From DASCOT01 sp965197275 (GTDB lineage Bacteria; Acidobacteriota; UBA890; WLXD01), in contig CBDAMQ010000015.1 in NCBI GenBank assembly GCA_965197275.1, positions 20,228 through 84,227 of the forward strand: DNA of 64,000 bases, read 5' to 3'. A program made the translations under genes and the position numbers. Below, in pieces: positions 46,632-55,996 of this stretch (positions within the stretch are counted from its first letter, which is position 1; every line of letters starts with the position of its first letter). The notes beneath the pieces are model-generated. The model was given only the letters and a program-made list of their open reading frames with translations, had not been told where the DNA came from and did not search any database.

Positions 46632-47801
46632 TCAGGTAACGGCGTCGGCGGTGGACGCCAGATAGTGGCGCCGCAGAATCTCTGCAACCTCCGGTCGGGT
46701 GAACTCCGGGGGCAGATCCTGGCCTTGCGCCAGCATGTCGCGAATCTTGGTACCGCTGAGAAACACGTGTTGATCGCTGTCGTGCGGGCACGTCTTCTGC
46801 GATGCCATGTTCTGGCAAGTGTGGCAGTAGAAGGCGTGGTCGAAGAACAGCGGCGTGATGCCGATCTCGAGCGCCTCGAACTCCTGGAAGATCGTGTGCG
46901 CGTCGTAGGTACCGTAGTAGCCGCCGACACCGGCGTGGTCACGGCCGACGATGAAGTGCGTACATCCATAGTTCTTGCGCACAATGGCGTGGAAGACGGC
47001 CTCGCGAGGCCCGGCATAGCGCATCGCTGCCGGCAGGATCGAAAGCGCAACGCGCGCCGTTGGATAGTAGTTGTGCAGCAGGGCCTCGTAGCACTCGAGA
47101 CGCACCTCAGCCGGGATGTCATCGGACTTGGTTTCGCCCATGATCGGGTGGATCAGCAACGCGTCCACCAGCTCGAGGGCACATTTCTGCAGGTACTCAT
47201 GGGCTCGGTGGATCGGGTTGCGCGTCTGGAAGGCCGCGACGCTGTTCCAGCCTTTGGCCTTGAACAGCACGCGGGTCTCGCGTGGATCGAGCCGCGAGCT
47301 CTCGAAGCGAGAGTGGTGAGGGCGCTCGAGGAGCGTAATCCGCCCTCCCAGATACGTATCGCCGCTTGAGCGAAGGTAGGCGACGCCGGGGTGCGCGTCG
47401 TCGTTGGTGCGCAGCACGTCGATGGCCTCGCGCTCCTTGTCGGGCCGGTAGATGTCGGCCAACTCGAGCACGCCGTGCAGAGTCCCGTCGGGGCCCGCGA
47501 GCGCCACCGGCTCGCCGATGACAAGGTCTGCAGCCTGCCCGGCATCGAGCGCCAGCGTGATCGGGATCGTCCACGGTAGGCCGCTGGGGAAGCACCCTCG
47601 CGCGCACACGTGCTCGTAATCCTCGCGTCCCATGAAACCCTCCAGGGGGCTCATGGCGCCGGTGGCGATCATTTCCAGATCGGAGGTTTCGCGACGGTTC
47701 ATGCGGACGACAGGGAGCGTATCGATGCGCGCCATCCATTGGTCGCGTTCGGTATTCGAGGCGAAACGGTCGACGAGACGCCCGCCGTGAGCTTTGATCA
47801 T
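46632..47801 (-). CDS. sat: Sulfate adenylyltransferase (ATP sulfurylase, Sat-type)
   Basis: 389 residues. Converts sulfate and ATP to APS and pyrophosphate. PUA-like N-terminal domain (DLEMIATGAMSPLEGFMGRE), catalytic QTRNPIHRAHEY and GRDHAGVGGYYG motifs, and the C-terminal Cys pair region HTCQNM and KTCPH. This single-subunit Sat type replaces CysDN. It overlaps the small RHH-like gene by one base (TGATG). Feeds CysC to make PAPS. Confidence 0.95.
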   Translation of the reverse strand: MIKAHGGRLVDRFASNTERDQWMARIDTLPVVRMNRRETSDLEMIATGAMSPLEGFMGREDYEHVCARGCFPSGLPWTIPITLALDAGQAADLVIGEPVALAGPDGTLHGVLELADIYRPDKEREAIDVLRTNDDAHPGVAYLRSSGDTYLGGRITLLERPHHSRFESSRLDPRETRVLFKAKGWNSVAAFQTRNPIHRAHEYLQKCALELVDALLIHPIMGETKSDDIPAEVRLECYEALLHNYYPTARVALSILPAAMRYAGPREAVFHAIVRKNYGCTHFIVGRDHAGVGGYYGTYDAHTIFQEFEALEIGITPLFFDHAFYCHTCQNMASQKTCPHDSDQHVFLSGTKIRDMLAQGQDLPPEFTRPEVAEILRRHYLASTADAVT

Positions 47802-48016
47802 CAGAGGTATCCGAGGTTCTCGAGTTTCTTGCGGATTGCCACCAGCTCGTCTTGGCTGAGCTCCGAGGGCGATGCCTCCGGTTCCAGGCTCCCGATCAGG
47901 TCGCGCAGAACGAAGACAATGAAGTCCGTGGCCGAGCTGAATCCCGACCCCTCGATCACGCGCTGTAGGCGGTTGTAGAGCGGTCGAGGGATCTTGATGC
48001 TGACGCGGTCAGGCAT
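47801..48016 (-). CDS. Small ribbon-helix-helix-like protein with LGYL tail
   Basis: 71 residues: VSIKIPRPLYNRLQRVIEGS then GFSSATDFIVFVLRDLIGSL, which is the RHH strand-helix-helix pattern, plus an acidic linker and IRKKLENLGYL. ATG at 48016 with AAGG upstream; an upstream in-frame start adds 19 unconvincing residues. It is the first gene of the sat-cysC-AP operon, a typical place for a regulator, and mirrors the protein at 40275-40469 at the operon's far end. Confidence 0.65.
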   Translation of the reverse strand: MPDRVSIKIPRPLYNRLQRVIEGSGFSSATDFIVFVLRDLIGSLEPEASPSELSQDELVAIRKKLENLGYL

Positions 48017-48173
48017 TGGGAGCGCCTTTGAAGAACGATCTAGGGCACGAATTGGGTCCTGATCGTAACCCAATCAGAGCCCAATGCAAGTCGAGCCCCA
48101 GTCAATCGTGGGGGCCCCTCGCGCGTTGGCGCATCGCCCTGGTTCCGATTGGTCGGCCCGCACCGACGTCGGC

Positions 48174-48980
48174 TCAGAAGTAAGCGCTCAGCAGTCTTAC
48201 CAGATCCTCGTGTCGAGGTCCGTTACTGGCGAGCAGACCGCGGCGGTTGACGAGGTCGTGCGGGTCGTAGTCGATCGGATGGCCGTCGAAGTCGGTGAGT
48301 CGGCCGCCGGCGGCATGCAGGATCGCCTCTGGGGCGCAGGCGTCCCAGAGCTTCGTGCCAGAGGCCGGTTGGAGGTAGAGATCGCATACCCCGGTGCCAA
48401 TCTTGCCGATCTTCAAGCCTACGCTTCCAGACTGGAGCATGCGGGAGATACCGAGCTCGTTCTTCATGCTCTCGACGACGTCCGGCAGGTGCGATCGGCT
48501 ACAGATCAACGTCAAGTCGGCGAGCTCGCTGGTTGCTCCAACGCGCATCGTCTCGACCCCGCCCGGGCGCACACGTTCGGCGCCCTCGCCGACGATGCCG
48601 CGGTACAGGGTCTCTTCGGCCGGCTGGGCGACGACGCCGAGCGTCGGTGTGCCCTCCACTACCAGACCGATCATCACGGCGAATTCAGGCAGGTGGCGGG
48701 TAAACTCCTTGGTGCCGTCCATCGGGTCCACCATCCACACGCGCTGCTTGCCGACGATTGCTGCGGGGTCGGCCGATTCTTCGGCCAGGATTCCATCGTC
48801 GGGGAAGACCTCCTGCAAGCGCGCGACGATGTGCTCGTTGGCGGCGCGGTCGGCCTCGGTGACCGGCTCCTCGCCGTCTTTAAGCTCCACCTGATAGTCG
48901 CCCCGGTAGTAGCGCATCAGGATCTCAGAGGCCTCGCGGGCGATGGTCTCGGCTAGATCGAGCTCACGAGCGAGGCGCAT
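48174..48980 (-). CDS. cysQ: 3'(2'),5'-bisphosphate nucleotidase (CysQ, IMPase family)
   Basis: 268 residues, inositol-monophosphatase fold: EEPVTEADRAANEHIVARLQ, ILAEES (metal Glu), WMVDPMDGTKEF (metal Asps) and WDACAPEAILHAAGG (C-terminal metal site). The Lys/Glu after DGT and the substrate cues favour PAP/PAPS 3'-phosphatase over inositol phosphatase. It would remove the PAP left after sulfuryl transfer from PAPS. Separate transcript start is likely, 157 bp upstream of the RHH gene. Confidence 0.88.
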   Translation of the reverse strand: MRLARELDLAETIAREASEILMRYYRGDYQVELKDGEEPVTEADRAANEHIVARLQEVFPDDGILAEESADPAAIVGKQRVWMVDPMDGTKEFTRHLPEFAVMIGLVVEGTPTLGVVAQPAEETLYRGIVGEGAERVRPGGVETMRVGATSELADLTLICSRSHLPDVVESMKNELGISRMLQSGSVGLKIGKIGTGVCDLYLQPASGTKLWDACAPEAILHAAGGRLTDFDGHPIDYDPHDLVNRRGLLASNGPRHEDLVRLLSAYF

Positions 48981-49101
48981 GCGGTCATCCTGACATTGAG
49001 ATATCGACGTGGCGGCGGCTGTGGACAGTAACAGGAAGGTTGCCGTCGCGCTTGGCGAGCTCGTGAGCGAGCGTTTGGCCTACCGGCTAACTTCGGCTCT
49101 A

Positions 49102-49134
49102 CGATTGCGACGATCATCTGTTACAGGCCACTAG
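49102..49134 (+). repeat. Solo copy of MITE terminal repeat
   Basis: Ends CATCTGTTACAGGCCACTAG at 49134, matching the right 34-bp end of the element at 62803-63080; the outer 21 bases are nearly identical and the inner part diverges (GATTGCGACGATC). Located in the 245-bp gap between cysQ and the ACT-domain gene. Confidence 0.65.
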
Positions 49135-49225
49135 TTGGGCGTTGGCGCTTGACCGCCACCCACCGGCCCTGTATCTACCGCTCATCACTACCGGACGAGT
49201 GGCGGCACACCCACAGGGGATGCAA

Positions 49226-49627
49226 ATGGGCGTTGCACGACAACTGACGGTCGGCTGGCAGAATCGGCCGGGCGAGCTAGCGAACTTCTGCGAGGCGCTG
49301 GCGGCCGCAGAAGTGAACATTCTCGCGCTGGCCACGGCCGAAGCCGGCGAGTACGGCGCTGTACGGCTGCTGGTGGACGATGTGTCCAAGGCGCGCGAGG
49401 TGTTCCGTGAGAAAGGCGTCGCGCACACCAGCATCGAGGTGCTGGTGTGTACGCTGGGGAGCCACCCCGGCGAGTTGGCGAAGATCGCTCGCGTACTCTC
49501 CGACAACAAGATCAACATCGAGTATTTCTACGCCTCGGTGTCACCGGACGACGGGCGCGCGATCGGCGTCTTCAAGGTCTCCGATGCGCCCGCTGCCGCC
49601 GAGCTGTTAGCGTCGGACCAAGGCTGA
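49226..49627 (+). CDS. ACT-domain protein
   Basis: 133 residues made of two ACT domains: first QLTVGWQNRPGELANFCEAL, second TLGSHPGELAKIARVLSDNK with IEYFYASVSPDDG. ACT domains bind amino acids and regulate enzymes; here there is no catalytic part. AGGGG lies 7 nt before the ATG at 49226 (an ATG 6 bp upstream is too close to it). It precedes purC by 31 bp and probably shares its transcript. Confidence 0.75.
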   Translation: MGVARQLTVGWQNRPGELANFCEALAAAEVNILALATAEAGEYGAVRLLVDDVSKAREVFREKGVAHTSIEVLVCTLGSHPGELAKIARVLSDNKINIEYFYASVSPDDGRAIGVFKVSDAPAAAELLASDQG

Positions 49628-49658
49628 GCCGGGCGATGGAACTACGGAGGTTCTGCAC

Positions 49659-50573
49659 ATGAGTACCGCGCCGGCGCCGCCGCCGCTGTTGACGACCGAG
49701 TTGCGCGATGTCGATCTGATCCACCGTGGCAAGGTACGCGACGTCTATGCAGTTGGCGAGGAGTTGCTGCTTGTGGCGACCGATCGTGTCTCCGCCTTCG
49801 ATGTGGTGCTTCCAGGAGGTGTGCCGGGAAAAGGAACGGTGCTGACCCAACTGTCCTGCTTCTGGTTCGATCGCTTGCAGCACGTGGTCAGCAATCACCT
49901 GATCAGCGCTGATGTGCACGAGTTCCCGGAAGCGCTGCGGCCGTTTGCCGACGAGCTCGCGGGGCGAAGCATGTACGCGCGACGGGCCAAGCGTTTCGAC
50001 GTCGAATGCGTCGTGCGCGGATACCTCATTGGTTCCGGGTGGCGCGACTACCAGCGTACCGGTGAGGTCTGTGGCATCGAGCTAGGGCCCGGTCTACGAC
50101 AGGCTGATCGCCTACCGGAGCCCATCTTCACGCCTTCCACGAAGGCCGACTCAGGCCACGATGAAAACGTGTCAGTGGCGCAGATGGCGGAGCTGATCGG
50201 AGAGGAGTGGACGGCGCGCTTGGCGGAGGTTTCGCTACGGCTGTACTCGGAGGCCGCTGAATACGCCGAGTCGCGCGGCATCATCATTGCCGACACCAAG
50301 TTCGAGTTTGGGCTCGTCGGGGACGAGCTGATCCTCATTGATGAGGCGCTCACGCCGGATTCGTCACGCTTCTGGCCGGCCACCGAATACCGGCCGGGGA
50401 CCAGCCCGCCGTCCTACGACAAGCAGTTCGTGCGCGATTATCTTGCTGGCCTTGATTGGGACAAGACCCCTCCTGGTCCGGCGCTGCCCGACGAGATCGT
50501 GCAACGGACGTCGGCCAAGTACCACGAGGCATACGAGGTGCTCACCGGCACTCCGTTGCCACACTTCTCCTGA
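49659..50573 (+). CDS. purC: Phosphoribosylaminoimidazole-succinocarboxamide synthase
   Basis: 304 residues, SAICAR synthetase of purine biosynthesis: HRGKVRDVYAVGEELLLVAT, DRVSAFDVVLPGGVPGKG, VVRGYLIGSGWRDYQRTGEV, PIFTPSTKADSGHDENVSVA and IIADTKFEFGLVGDELILID. GGAGG lies at a normal distance from the ATG. Confidence 0.97.
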   Translation: MSTAPAPPPLLTTELRDVDLIHRGKVRDVYAVGEELLLVATDRVSAFDVVLPGGVPGKGTVLTQLSCFWFDRLQHVVSNHLISADVHEFPEALRPFADELAGRSMYARRAKRFDVECVVRGYLIGSGWRDYQRTGEVCGIELGPGLRQADRLPEPIFTPSTKADSGHDENVSVAQMAELIGEEWTARLAEVSLRLYSEAAEYAESRGIIIADTKFEFGLVGDELILIDEALTPDSSRFWPATEYRPGTSPPSYDKQFVRDYLAGLDWDKTPPGPALPDEIVQRTSAKYHEAYEVLTGTPLPHFS

Positions 50574-50580
50574 GCGCCGA

Positions 50581-50799
50581 ATGAGTCGGAAGCCCGCGCT
50601 CAAGTTCCGCTTGCAGGAGATCGTCGGCGAGATGGTGAAGAACGGGATCCGCCTTCAGGAAGCCCACGAGCAGCTCGAGCGACAGTTCATCAGCGAGGTA
50701 CTGGCGGTCTGTGGTGGCAATCAGAGTCGGGCCGCGGAGATGCTCGAGGTGCACCGCAATACCCTGCGGCGCAAACTCCGTCATCACGGACTTCGATGA
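50581..50799 (+). CDS. Fis-type helix-turn-helix protein
   Basis: 72 residues with a Fis C-terminal HTH: ISEVLAVCGGNQSRAAEMLE then VHRNTLRRKLRHHGLR. Either a small nucleoid/regulatory protein or a lone Fis-type DNA-binding domain. ATG at 50581, 7 bp after purC, so probably co-transcribed. Not long enough for full E. coli Fis. Confidence 0.8.
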   Translation: MSRKPALKFRLQEIVGEMVKNGIRLQEAHEQLERQFISEVLAVCGGNQSRAAEMLEVHRNTLRRKLRHHGLR

Positions 50800-50858
50800 A
50801 GCCCGAGATGGGCTCGGAGCCGGTTCGCATACCTGGATCGGCGCTGCTCGACGGCAGC

Positions 50859-50886
50859 TTGACGCGCCGCGGCACCGTGCTAGGAT
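50859..50886 (+). promoter_or_regulatory. Promoter of groESL
   Basis: TTGACG at 50859-50864, a 16-nt spacer and TAGGAT at 50881-50886, immediately upstream of and overlapping the CIRCE element. Confidence 0.65.
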
Positions 50887-50912
50887 TAGCAGTCATCTTA
50901 CGAGAGTGCTAG
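50886..50912 (+). promoter_or_regulatory. CIRCE operator (HrcA site) of groESL
   Basis: TTAGCAGTC, a 9-nt spacer, then GAGTGCTAG: the CIRCE consensus TTAGCACTC-N9-GAGTGCTAA with one mismatch per arm. It overlaps the promoter, so HrcA should repress groESL until heat shock. Confidence 0.88.
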
Positions 50913-51018
50913 CGGAGTCCACATCAAAGCGCTAAACCCGCGCGGACCCGCTGCCAGCAGGCGATTCGCATCGGAGCGGGCGACTGCAATCAACCATTTC
51001 ACAAGGAGCTTACAGTCC

Positions 51019-51324
51019 ATGGCGAAGAAGAAGACTGTTGGCGTGCGTCCCCTGTACGACCGGGTTCTGCTCCGTCGTTTGGACGCGGCCGAGGAGGTTC
51101 ACGGCGGCATCATCATCCCTGACACAGCCAAAGAAAAGCCGCTCGAGGCTGAGGTCGTCGCCACTGGCGAGGGCAAGCGGAACGACGACGGCTCGCGTGC
51201 CGAGATGGCGGTTTCGCCAGGCGACACGGTGCTCGTTGGCAAGTATGGCGGCACCGAGATCAAGCTCGATGGCGTCGACTACCTCATAGTCCGCGAGGAC
51301 GAGATTCTCGGCATCGTCGGCTAA
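51019..51324 (+). CDS. groES: Co-chaperonin GroES
   Basis: 101 residues: VRPLYDRVLLRRLDAAEEVH, GGIIIPDTAKEKPLEAEVVA (mobile loop) and VLVGKYGGTEIKLDGVDYLI. Caps the GroEL ring. Preceded by AAGGAG, CIRCE and a promoter; 33 bp before groEL. Confidence 0.97.
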   Translation: MAKKKTVGVRPLYDRVLLRRLDAAEEVHGGIIIPDTAKEKPLEAEVVATGEGKRNDDGSRAEMAVSPGDTVLVGKYGGTEIKLDGVDYLIVREDEILGIVG

Positions 51325-51357
51325 CGCACGCCCTGAACTCATTACAGGAGAGACACA

Positions 51358-52989
<1,632 letters not shown>

Positions 52990-53021
52990 CCGCGAGCTCG
53001 TTCCGACGACGACTCGACATA

Positions 53022-53059
53022 CGGGCCCGGGGCGCACCTTTGTTTCGCCCCCGGGCCCG
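53022..53059 (+). terminator. GC-rich hairpin after groEL
   Basis: CGGGCCCGGGGCG at 53022-53034 pairs with CGCCCCCGGGCCCG at 53046-53059 (one bulge), 33 bp after the groEL stop. No T run follows, so it may need Rho or act as an mRNA 3' stabiliser. Confidence 0.5.
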
Positions 53060-53227
53060 ATGTGCGTCGGCCGACGACAGCGGCCGCGACCATGTATGTC
53101 GCACGGGATGAGGCCTCACAAATTGCCGCCCTGGAAAGCGCTTGCTACGATTAATCAACGGCCTACGATTTCGGCTTCGTTGCCGTATCCTTTCCTTTGA
53201 TACCGAACCCGCCAGGAGTATGGTCCG

Positions 53228-53773
53228 ATGCGCACGACTACCAGTCTGTTGATCGGCGCGGCAATGTTCGCGTCGGCTGTTGTCGCCACCCCACAATCCG
53301 CGAGCACACAAATCGTCTTCATCGACGGCGACTCCGTGCTTACTGGATCGGAGATCGGCCGCGTTGCGCGTGAGCAACTCGAAGCCGAAGCTGCCAGGTG
53401 GCAGGAGACCCTCAACACGATGACTACGGAGCTCGAGGCTTTGCAGCGTCAGCGCCAGGATCAGGCGTTGACCCTGAACGAGGCCGCGCTGGCGCGGCTC
53501 AACCAGGACATCGAAGAGAAACAGGTCGCCGCCCAACGAACCAACGATGACGCCCGTCGCGAGCTCGAGCGCATGGAGCAGCAGATCACCATTGACGTCA
53601 ACGAGCAGCTCGGTCCCCTGGTTGAACGGTTCGCGGCCGAGAACGGTTATGAGGTGATTCTCGACTCGTCGCGGGCCCAGGGCGTGCTCTATTTCGCCAA
53701 CTCGACGATAGTCACCACCGAGTTCCTGGCGCTGGTCAACTCCAGCGTCGGTGCCGGTACGTCCCAGGACTGA
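53228..53773 (+). CDS. OmpH/Skp-family periplasmic chaperone
   Basis: 181 residues. Signal peptide (LLIGAAMFASAVVATPQSAS), a short strand (IVFIDGDSVLTGSEIGRVAR), a long coiled coil (about residues 45-125, LNTMTTELEALQRQRQDQAL) and a C-terminal strand/helix cap. This is the Skp jellyfish-arm layout that carries outer-membrane proteins across the periplasm. AGGAG precedes the ATG at 53228. Confidence 0.85.
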   Translation: MRTTTSLLIGAAMFASAVVATPQSASTQIVFIDGDSVLTGSEIGRVAREQLEAEAARWQETLNTMTTELEALQRQRQDQALTLNEAALARLNQDIEEKQVAAQRTNDDARRELERMEQQITIDVNEQLGPLVERFAAENGYEVILDSSRAQGVLYFANSTIVTTEFLALVNSSVGAGTSQD

Positions 53774-53866
53774 CTGGCACACGTTCTTGACACCCGTGCG
53801 CGGCGGCCACCGTACGGTTCACACGAGGATTCGCGGGGCGTGTGCCCCGCAGACAGGGCGCGGATT

Positions 53867-54234
53867 GACTCGCGAGGCAGGGGAACCGCTGTCGATAACT
53901 CGGCAGAGGAAAGTCGGGACTCCACAGGGCGGCGCGCTGGGTAATTCCCAGCGGGGGAAACCCCGGGAAAGTGCCACAGAGAACAGACCGCCTGCGGCCC
54001 TCGGGCCGCCGGTAAGGGTGAAACGGTGGGGTAAGAGCCCACCAGTGTCGGGGGTGACCCTGGCAGCTAGGTAAACCCCGCGTGGAGCAAGGCCAAATAG
54101 GGGAGCGATGGGCTGGTCCGGCCCTGCTTCCGGGTAGGCCGCATGAGGCGTCGGGAGACCGACGTCCCAGATTCATGGTTCCCAGCCTGGCTTCGGCCGG
54201 GTGAACAGAATCCCGCTTACTCGCCTCGCGGGTC
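53867..54234 (+). ncRNA. rnpB: RNase P RNA (bacterial type A)
   Basis: The universal core GAGGAAAGTCGGGACTCCAC with ACAGGGC, the GGGAAAGTGCCACAGAGAAC plus AGACCGCC segment, GGTAAGGGTGAAACGGTGGG with GTAAGAGCCCACC, AGCAAGGCCAAATAGG and the 3' GAACAGAATCCCGCTTA are all present in order. P1 pairs GACTCGCGAGGC at 53867 with GCCTCGCGGGTC ending at 54234, which sets the ends. Confidence 0.95.
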
Positions 54235-54262
54235 ACCTCACTTCCGACGCCGCCCTTCAGGG

Positions 54263-54721
54263 CTAGAAGGGGATGTCGTCGTCGTTGACCGGGGCGTCGC
54301 CGCCGCCAGCGGTGCCACCTCCGCTAGCGCCCTCGCTCGGTGCGCTGGCCGGGCCGGGGTCGCCGTAGTCACCGCCGCCGCCACCACCACCACCACCGGC
54401 TCGACCGAGTAGCTGGATGTTGTCGGCCACCACCTCGGTCGTGTAGCGCGTGTTGCCGTCGCGATCTTCCCACTGACGGGTTTGCAGACGGCCCTCGATA
54501 TACAGCTGCTTTCCCTTGTTGGCGTACTGGTTGACGATTTCGGCGGTCCGCGCCCAGGCCACGCAACGATGCCACTCGGTCTGTTCCTGCTGGTTCCCGT
54601 CGCGGTCTTTGTACCGCCGGCTCGTGGCGAGCGAGAAATTGGCCACTGCGGTCCCGCTCGCTGTGTAGCGCAGCTCGGGATCTCGGCCCACATTGCCCAC
54701 CAGAATGACCTTGTTGATCAT
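54263..54721 (-). CDS. ssb: Single-stranded DNA-binding protein
   Basis: 152 residues: OB fold MINKVILVGNVGRDPELRYT, VANFSLATSRRYKDRDGNQQ, WHRCVAWARTAEIVNQYANK, a Gly-rich linker and the acidic tip DDDIPF that recruits partner proteins. Convergent with rnpB. Confidence 0.97.
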   Translation of the reverse strand: MINKVILVGNVGRDPELRYTASGTAVANFSLATSRRYKDRDGNQQEQTEWHRCVAWARTAEIVNQYANKGKQLYIEGRLQTRQWEDRDGNTRYTTEVVADNIQLLGRAGGGGGGGGGDYGDPGPASAPSEGASGGGTAGGGDAPVNDDDIPF

Positions 54722-54877
54722 GATGTCGCCCCCCTAGGAGTGTCTGCTGCGCGGCGCCATACGCTGATTAGATGGCCTTGTGGCGCCGGGATTCCGGACT
54801 CGAAAGTGTCGGCTGTGGCTTGGCGCCGTGCAAGTCGCTCGTCGCGCCCGCGGCAGGGCGAGCGACTGGCCCTGCGG

Positions 54878-55390
54878 TCAGCGCTTCTGCAGGATCACAG
54901 AGACGCCAGTATCGCCAATCCGCCAGTGGGTCGCACCCTCCAGTGTAACCATGATCTGAAGGTCGACGTTGCCCGGAGCGAATTCGAAGGGGACGCTCAT
55001 GCTGGCCATTAGCCCACCGTCGGCACTGGTTGAGGTGTCGTTGCCCGAGCAAAAGGCGTCGGATGGGCCGTTGCTCTGACCGACCGCCACCCCGTTCACC
55101 AGGATGTCGATCGACACGTAGTCGTTCACACTTCCTTCAACGCTGCACGCCCCAGTGAAGGTGATGATGCCCAGACCCCGCCTGCGGACGGTGAACGGCA
55201 GCGCGTCGCCGATGATGCTGCCGTCCAGACTCCTACCAAGGTCGAGGAACGAGTCCTCACTTCCCGATTGATTGCCGGGCCTGCTGGCGCCGTAGATGCG
55301 AACCGCCCAGGCCACCGAGACGAGGCTCAACACCAGCGCGAAGGCTAGAGTGAGTACGCCGAGTCTCCTCAGGGACCACACTCCCACCAC
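54878..55390 (-). CDS. Secreted protein of unknown function, tandem paralogue 1
   Basis: About 170 residues from the GTG at 55390 (GTG at 55387 or 55381 equally possible). Signal peptide VLTLAFALVLSLVSVAWA, then VRIYGASRPGNQSGSEDSFL, a Cys-containing middle (FTGACSVEGS, FCSGND) and GLMASMSVPFEFAPGNVDLQ, ending VSVILQKR. Similar throughout to the next protein, so both are beta-sandwich-like exported proteins made by tandem duplication. Positioned at the end of the tol-pal cluster. I do not recognise the family. Confidence 0.6.
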   Translation of the reverse strand: MVGVWSLRRLGVLTLAFALVLSLVSVAWAVRIYGASRPGNQSGSEDSFLDLGRSLDGSIIGDALPFTVRRRGLGIITFTGACSVEGSVNDYVSIDILVNGVAVGQSNGPSDAFCSGNDTSTSADGGLMASMSVPFEFAPGNVDLQIMVTLEGATHWRIGDTGVSVILQKR

Positions 55391-55466
55391 TTGCCCATGC
55401 CCTCTGTCGCGCGCCCCTGTGCGCTGACCGTAGGCGCTACTGTCCAGCCTGGTGCCAACTATGCGG

Positions 55467-55964
55467 CTAGCGCTTTTGCACCACGACGGTGAGCGCGAGA
55501 TCCCCGATCCACCATCCCGCGGCGCCACCGGCGGGGGTTACCTGGACTTGCAGGTCGTGACTGCCGGCAGCGAGCTCCGCTGGAACGGTCATGCTGGCCA
55601 TTACCCACTGGTCGTTGAACCCGGCGAAGCTGTTACCCGAGCAGAAAGTGTCTTGGTCACCGGCGGTCGGCGACAATGCGTTGCCGTCTGCGAGCAACTC
55701 GATGCTCACCCACTGCTGTTCGCTGCCGTCAACGGCGCACTCGGCGCTAAATGTGACGATAACCGGGCCGTCCTCCTCGAGGACGAGTTGGAGGGTGTTG
55801 CCGATGTCGTTGCCAGCGATGTCGTTGCCTAGATCCAGAAGGCTCTGCACGGATCCCATCTGATTGCCGGGATTCGTCGCTCCCAGAATTCGGGTAGCCG
55901 ACGCCGTGGAGGCAATCGTCAGTACCAGAGCCACCGCCAGCCCAGCTGGAAGCGCGCGCTTCAT
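55467..55964 (-). CDS. Secreted protein of unknown function, tandem paralogue 2
   Basis: 165 residues. Signal peptide MKRALPAGLAVALVLTIAST, then ATRILGATNPGNQMGSVQSL, LLDLGNDIAGNDIGNTLQLV, Cys residues in FSAECAVDGS and TFCSGNSFAG, MASMTVPAELAAGSHDLQVQ and VVVQKR at the end. An in-frame ATG at 56000 overlaps the ybgF stop, so this gene is probably the next cistron of the tol-pal transcript. Paired with the paralogue downstream. Confidence 0.65.
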   Translation of the reverse strand: MKRALPAGLAVALVLTIASTASATRILGATNPGNQMGSVQSLLDLGNDIAGNDIGNTLQLVLEEDGPVIVTFSAECAVDGSEQQWVSIELLADGNALSPTAGDQDTFCSGNSFAGFNDQWVMASMTVPAELAAGSHDLQVQVTPAGGAAGWWIGDLALTVVVQKR

Positions 55965-55996
55965 CGGGACGGATCTCGCGGTCGTCGGCGCGGTGA

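Noticed and set aside
40275..48016. Toxin-antitoxin modules based on the two RHH-like genes
   Set aside because: No small toxin gene (RelE, PIN or Doc type) is next to either; their neighbours are large enzymes, and both share the LGY tail.
53787..53818. Promoter for rnpB with TTGACA at 53787
   Set aside because: The -35 hexamer is perfect, but no acceptable -10 occurs at 16-18 nt spacing, so I did not list it.
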